Source: Palsa-504 sp963705835 (lineage in GTDB: Bacteria > Actinomycetota > Actinomycetes > Streptosporangiales > Streptosporangiaceae). Taken from it: 64,000 bases of DNA. The notes under the pieces are model-generated. The model did no database searches. It worked only from the letters and a program-made list of their open reading frames with translations, and was not told the origin of the DNA. The stretch covers positions 124,001 through 188,000 of the forward strand of contig CAVPLC010000078.1 of NCBI GenBank assembly GCA_963705835.1, given 5' to 3'. Both the position numbers and the translations under genes were made by a program. Position 1 is the stretch's first letter, and each line of letters begins with the position of its first letter. Shown here one piece after another: positions 61,057 to 64,000 of this stretch.

Positions 61057-64000
61057 CTATGGAGTCGAGTACACCAGGTCGACCCAGTAATTGGAGGCGT
61101 TATAGCTGGCCGAGGGGAAGACGCTGGCCGGGCCGTAGGAGTAGACGCCGCCGCTGGCCAGCGCGGTCAGCGGCCCGTTAGTCACCGCCGACGCCAGCCC
61201 GCCCAGGGTGATCGCGTAGTGTCCGGCATCGGTGTGATACGAGGCCACGTACGTCGTGCCTGCCGTGATCTGCACCGGGGTGGAGAAGTCCAGCTCCTGC
61301 CAGCCTGAGGCCGACTCGCCGGTGAAGGTGCCCGTCGCCAGCAACGTCCCGCTCGCGGTCCACAGGCTCCCGGTGTGGGTACCGGTGTTGTCGGTCTCCT
61401 TGTAGAACCGGACACCGGTGATGAACCCGCTGGCGCTGGCCTGGAACTTCAGGCCGAGGGTCACCGCGCTGGTATCGGCCGCGTCCACCGCACCCGACGG
61501 CGCCGTGTCCTGCCAGATGCTGCACGGGCACTGAGCCACCGCCCCGGTGCTGAAGCTCCACGAGAACGGGCCGGCCATCGGCGTGCCCGAGCTGTTCTGC
61601 GCCCCCGACACCGTCGCGGTATAGGTCGTGCTGGCCGCCAGCGGGCTCGCCGGCGTGAACGTCGCCACCGTGTCCGCGCCGTTGAACGACACCGAGCCCG
61701 CCACCGCGTTCCCGCCCGAGTCCTGAACCGTGAACGACACCGTGTTCGGCGTCACCGCCTGCGAGAACGACGCCGTCGGCGCCACCGACACCGGGTTCCC
61801 CGTCGACCCCGCACCCGGCGTCACGCCCGTCACCGCCGGCGCCGTAGTGGTGCCCGCGGACTGCGAGTACACGACGTCGACCCAGTAGTTGGACGCGTTA
61901 TAGGCGTTGGACGGGAAGGTCTCCGCCGGGCCGTAGGCGTAGACCCCGCCGCTGGCCAGCGCGGTCAGCGGCCCGTTAGTCACCGCCGACGCCAGCCCGC
62001 CCGAGGTGATCGCATAATGCCCGGCAGAGGTGAAGTAAGAGGCCACGTACGTCGTGCCGGCCGTGATCTGCACCGGGGTGGAGAAGTCCAGCTCCTGCCA
62101 GCCTGAGGCCGACTCGCCGGTGAAGGTGCCCGTCGCCAGCAACGTCCCGCTCGCGGTCCACAGGCTCCCGGTGTGGGTACCGGTGTTGTCGGTCTCCTTG
62201 TAGAACCGGACACCGGTGATGAACCCGCTGGCGCTGGCCTGGAACTTCAGGCCGAGGGTCACCGCGCTGGTATCGGCCGCGTCCACCGCACCCGACGGCG
62301 CCGCGTCCTGCCAGATGCTGCACGGGCACTGAGCCACCGCCCCGGTGCTGAAGCTCCACGAGAACGGGCCGGCGCATCGGCGTGCCCGAGCTGTTCTGCG
62401 CCCCCGACACCGTCGCGGTATAGGTCGTGCTGGCCGCCAGCGGGCTCGCCGGCGTGAACGTCGCCACCGTGTCCGCGCCGTTGAACGACACCGAGCCCGC
62501 CACCGCGTTCCCGCCCGAGTCCTGAACCGTGAACGACACCGTGTTCGGCGTCACCGCCTGCGAGAACGACGCCGTCGGCGCCACCGACACCGGGTTCCCC
62601 GTCGACCCCGCACCCGGCGTCACGCCCGTCACCGCCGGCGCCGTATCGGCTGGCTGGGTTGTGTCGAAGATCACGTCGACGGCGTAGCTCGCGTCATGGT
62701 AGGTGCTCGTGGGGAATCCGGGGCCGCCCGCGTTGAACACGCCGTTCCCGGCGTTGGGCTGCGTGTACGACGATTTCAGCGCGGTCAGCGGCGGCGTGTT
62801 CAGCGGCCACTCAAACAGGTACTGGTCGAAGGCGTAGTGGCCGTCTGGATCGTAATAAGACACCACGTAGGTCGTGTTCGCGCTGATCTGGACGGGGTTG
62901 GCGAACGTCATCGACTGCCAGCCACTGGCGTTCTCGTTGGCGAACGTGCCAGTCGCGAGCAAGGTACCCGAGGATGTCCACAGCGATCCGGTATGGGTTC
63001 CGTCGTTGCCCGCGCCCTTGTAGAACCGCACGCCGGCCACCCAGCCTGCCACCGCGGACCGGAACTTGATGCCGAGCTCATATGGCGCGGAATCGTTCGC
63101 CGAGGTGACCGACGGCGTGTAGTTGTTTCCGAAGAGGCCGCATGGGCAGTTGACGGTGACGTTCACGCCCGGTCCAGGCTTCTCGGTGTTGCCGCTGTCG
63201 TCGGTGGCGCGAGATTCAATCGTCACAGGGCCGTCCCCGGCCACCGACCAGGTGTAGCTCCAGGTGACGCTGGTGTCGGCAGGTGACATGGTGGTCACCG
63301 GATGCCAGGTCGAGCCGTCGTCGGTAGAGACCTCGACGCCAGCGACTACTCCGCCGCCGGAGTCGGTCGCGCGTGCCGCTGATCGTGACCGTATCGCCGT
63401 TGGTAAACGTGGCGCCTGCCGAGGGCGAGGTGATGGTCGATGTTGGCGGGGTGGTATCGGTGGATGCTGCGGCCGCAGTCAGGTCCGACATCCAGCGTCG
63501 CCGGCTGCGCGCCCATGTCGGCGAGCAGGTTGACCGTCGCCTGCTGCATCACCGGGTCAGTTGGAGTCGTGGCCAAATCGTGATTGGAGTCAAGTCCCCA
63601 CGCCCATTGAACGGTGCCCGCATCAAATACCAGTGCTCCGCTTGCAGCTCTATACAGTGTCAAGCTATTGCAGGCTTGGCCGGTTCCGAGGTCTTCCTGG
63701 GCATCCTGCAGGAGCTGGGAGACGTCCTCGCACGTCTTCGACATGTCGATCTCACCGGCGGGCTGGAAGCCGTTGTCGACGGGCTCATCCCATTCATAGC
63801 CCAGCGTCTCGATCCGCCATCGTGTAGGTCTGGCCGGGCTGCAGGTTCGCCACGGCGGTATTTCGCCAGATTTGCAGCTTGGCGTACGCGGAGGGCACCT
63901 GGTCGGCGTACGAGCAGCAGTTGACCATCCACAGCTGGCCAGTCAGCGCGTTCTCCGGCTGCCCGCCGTCGCCAGGCGGGCTGAACCGCGGATCCCGCCA
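61057..64000 (-). CDS. second giant DMFA-like/DUF4082 secreted protein, cut by the window end, about four frameshifts
   Basis: Paralogue of the 50963 protein; its N-terminus lies beyond base 64000. From the C-terminus: two almost identical Ig-like + DUF4082 modules (CPCSIWQDxAPSGAVDAADT), another DUF4082 (CPCGLFGNNYTPSVTSANDS), an Ig-like domain, and the end of the DMFA-like domain (DAGTVQWAWGLDSNHD; MVNCCSYADQVPSAYAKLQ). Frame breaks lie near 62371 (GCCGGCGCATCGG has an extra G relative to its repeat at 61575), 63368, 63485 and 63815. Direct comparison with the intact paralogue makes base errors the likeliest cause. Secreted by analogy; function unknown. Confidence 0.82.
61100..62640 (-). 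repeat. 798-bp direct repeat (DUF4082 + Ig-like module)
   Basis: Two copies with a start-to-start offset of 798 bp (for example CGTGATCTGCACCGGGGTGG at about 61264 and 62062). They are nearly base-identical over several hundred bases and encode one 266-residue DUF4082/Ig-like module each. Near-identity at silent sites points to recent duplication or gene conversion. Confidence 0.88.

Noticed and set aside
61057..62337. A separate 426-residue gene starting MAQCPCSIWQ
   Set aside because: The start falls inside a DUF4082 module with no ribosome site; comparison with the 798-bp repeat shows an extra G at about 62371, so it is the end of the larger protein.
1..64000. CRISPR array, rRNA operon, insertion sequence or prophage
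   Set aside because: No regularly spaced short palindromic repeats, no rRNA-like sequence, and no transposase, integrase or phage structural genes seen on either strand.

Overview
The window is GC-rich actinomycete DNA. Mycothiol S-conjugate amidase (mca), the eno–divIC–DUF501–ppx block, cbs–metB, DUF397, DUF6529-like and DUF4082 proteins, Ser/Thr kinases with FHA partners and many GTG/TTG starts point to a filamentous actinomycete. A Streptosporangiales-type soil organism fits, but this is a low-confidence guess. Many otherwise conserved genes are broken by single-base shifts (serS, SNF2 helicase, kinase, TetR, STAND gene A, TPR gene, epimerase, a giant exoprotein). The assembly therefore probably carries uncorrected indels, and I annotate across the shifts where homology makes the intended frame clear.

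Layout. 1–8.3 kb: an unusual seryl-tRNA synthetase, an unknown acidic protein, a SWIM/SNF2 helicase pair, mca with a small membrane protein, and greA. 8.4–14 kb: a signalling cluster (two membrane Ser/Thr kinases, an FHA protein, a DUF6529-like membrane protein, a secreted repeat protein). 14.1–16.5 kb: a DHA2-type MFS exporter and a divergent TetR regulator sharing two 18-bp operator-like dyads.

16.5–27.4 kb is the most unusual part: a duplicated locus of giant, membrane-anchored STAND-ATPase/TPR proteins. Copy B (22806–26702) is one uninterrupted ORF joining a STAND NTPase and TPRs to an ECF-like sigma factor (sigma2, a 20-residue repeat linker, sigma4), a zinc anti-sigma-like Cys/His3Cys2Cys motif, one membrane helix and a Ser/Pro tail. 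Copy A (17550–21353, three frameshifts) has the same N-terminal half. A Glu/Pro repeat, a membrane helix and a different extracellular domain replace the sigma part. Each has a kinesin-light-chain-type TPR partner gene nearby. A truncated lrp 3' end upstream of A shows that A arose by copying the lrp–B segment. Both copies share an upstream palindrome and both lack the Walker A lysine.

27.4–34.1 kb: hppD divergent from lrp, a secreted protein, a decayed threonine dehydratase fragment, a MoxR/chelatase-type ATPase with a VWA partner, and small membrane proteins created by a local duplication of the VWA gene end. 34.1–43.7 kb: DUF397, two small paralogous ORFs, metB–cbs, a thiolase, a tRNA-like gene with an odd anticodon loop, a family 5 uracil-DNA glycosylase, ppx, DUF501, divIC and eno. 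43.8–64 kb: galT followed by an exopolysaccharide/cell-surface island (GMC oxidoreductase, broken epimerase, GT2, hexapeptide acetyltransferase, Wzy-like polymerase, GT4, GT25, GH12-like lipoprotein) interleaved with two giant DMFA-like/DUF4082 secreted proteins. Part of the island (about 46–48.9 kb and 60–61 kb) is visibly less GC-rich and looks acquired.
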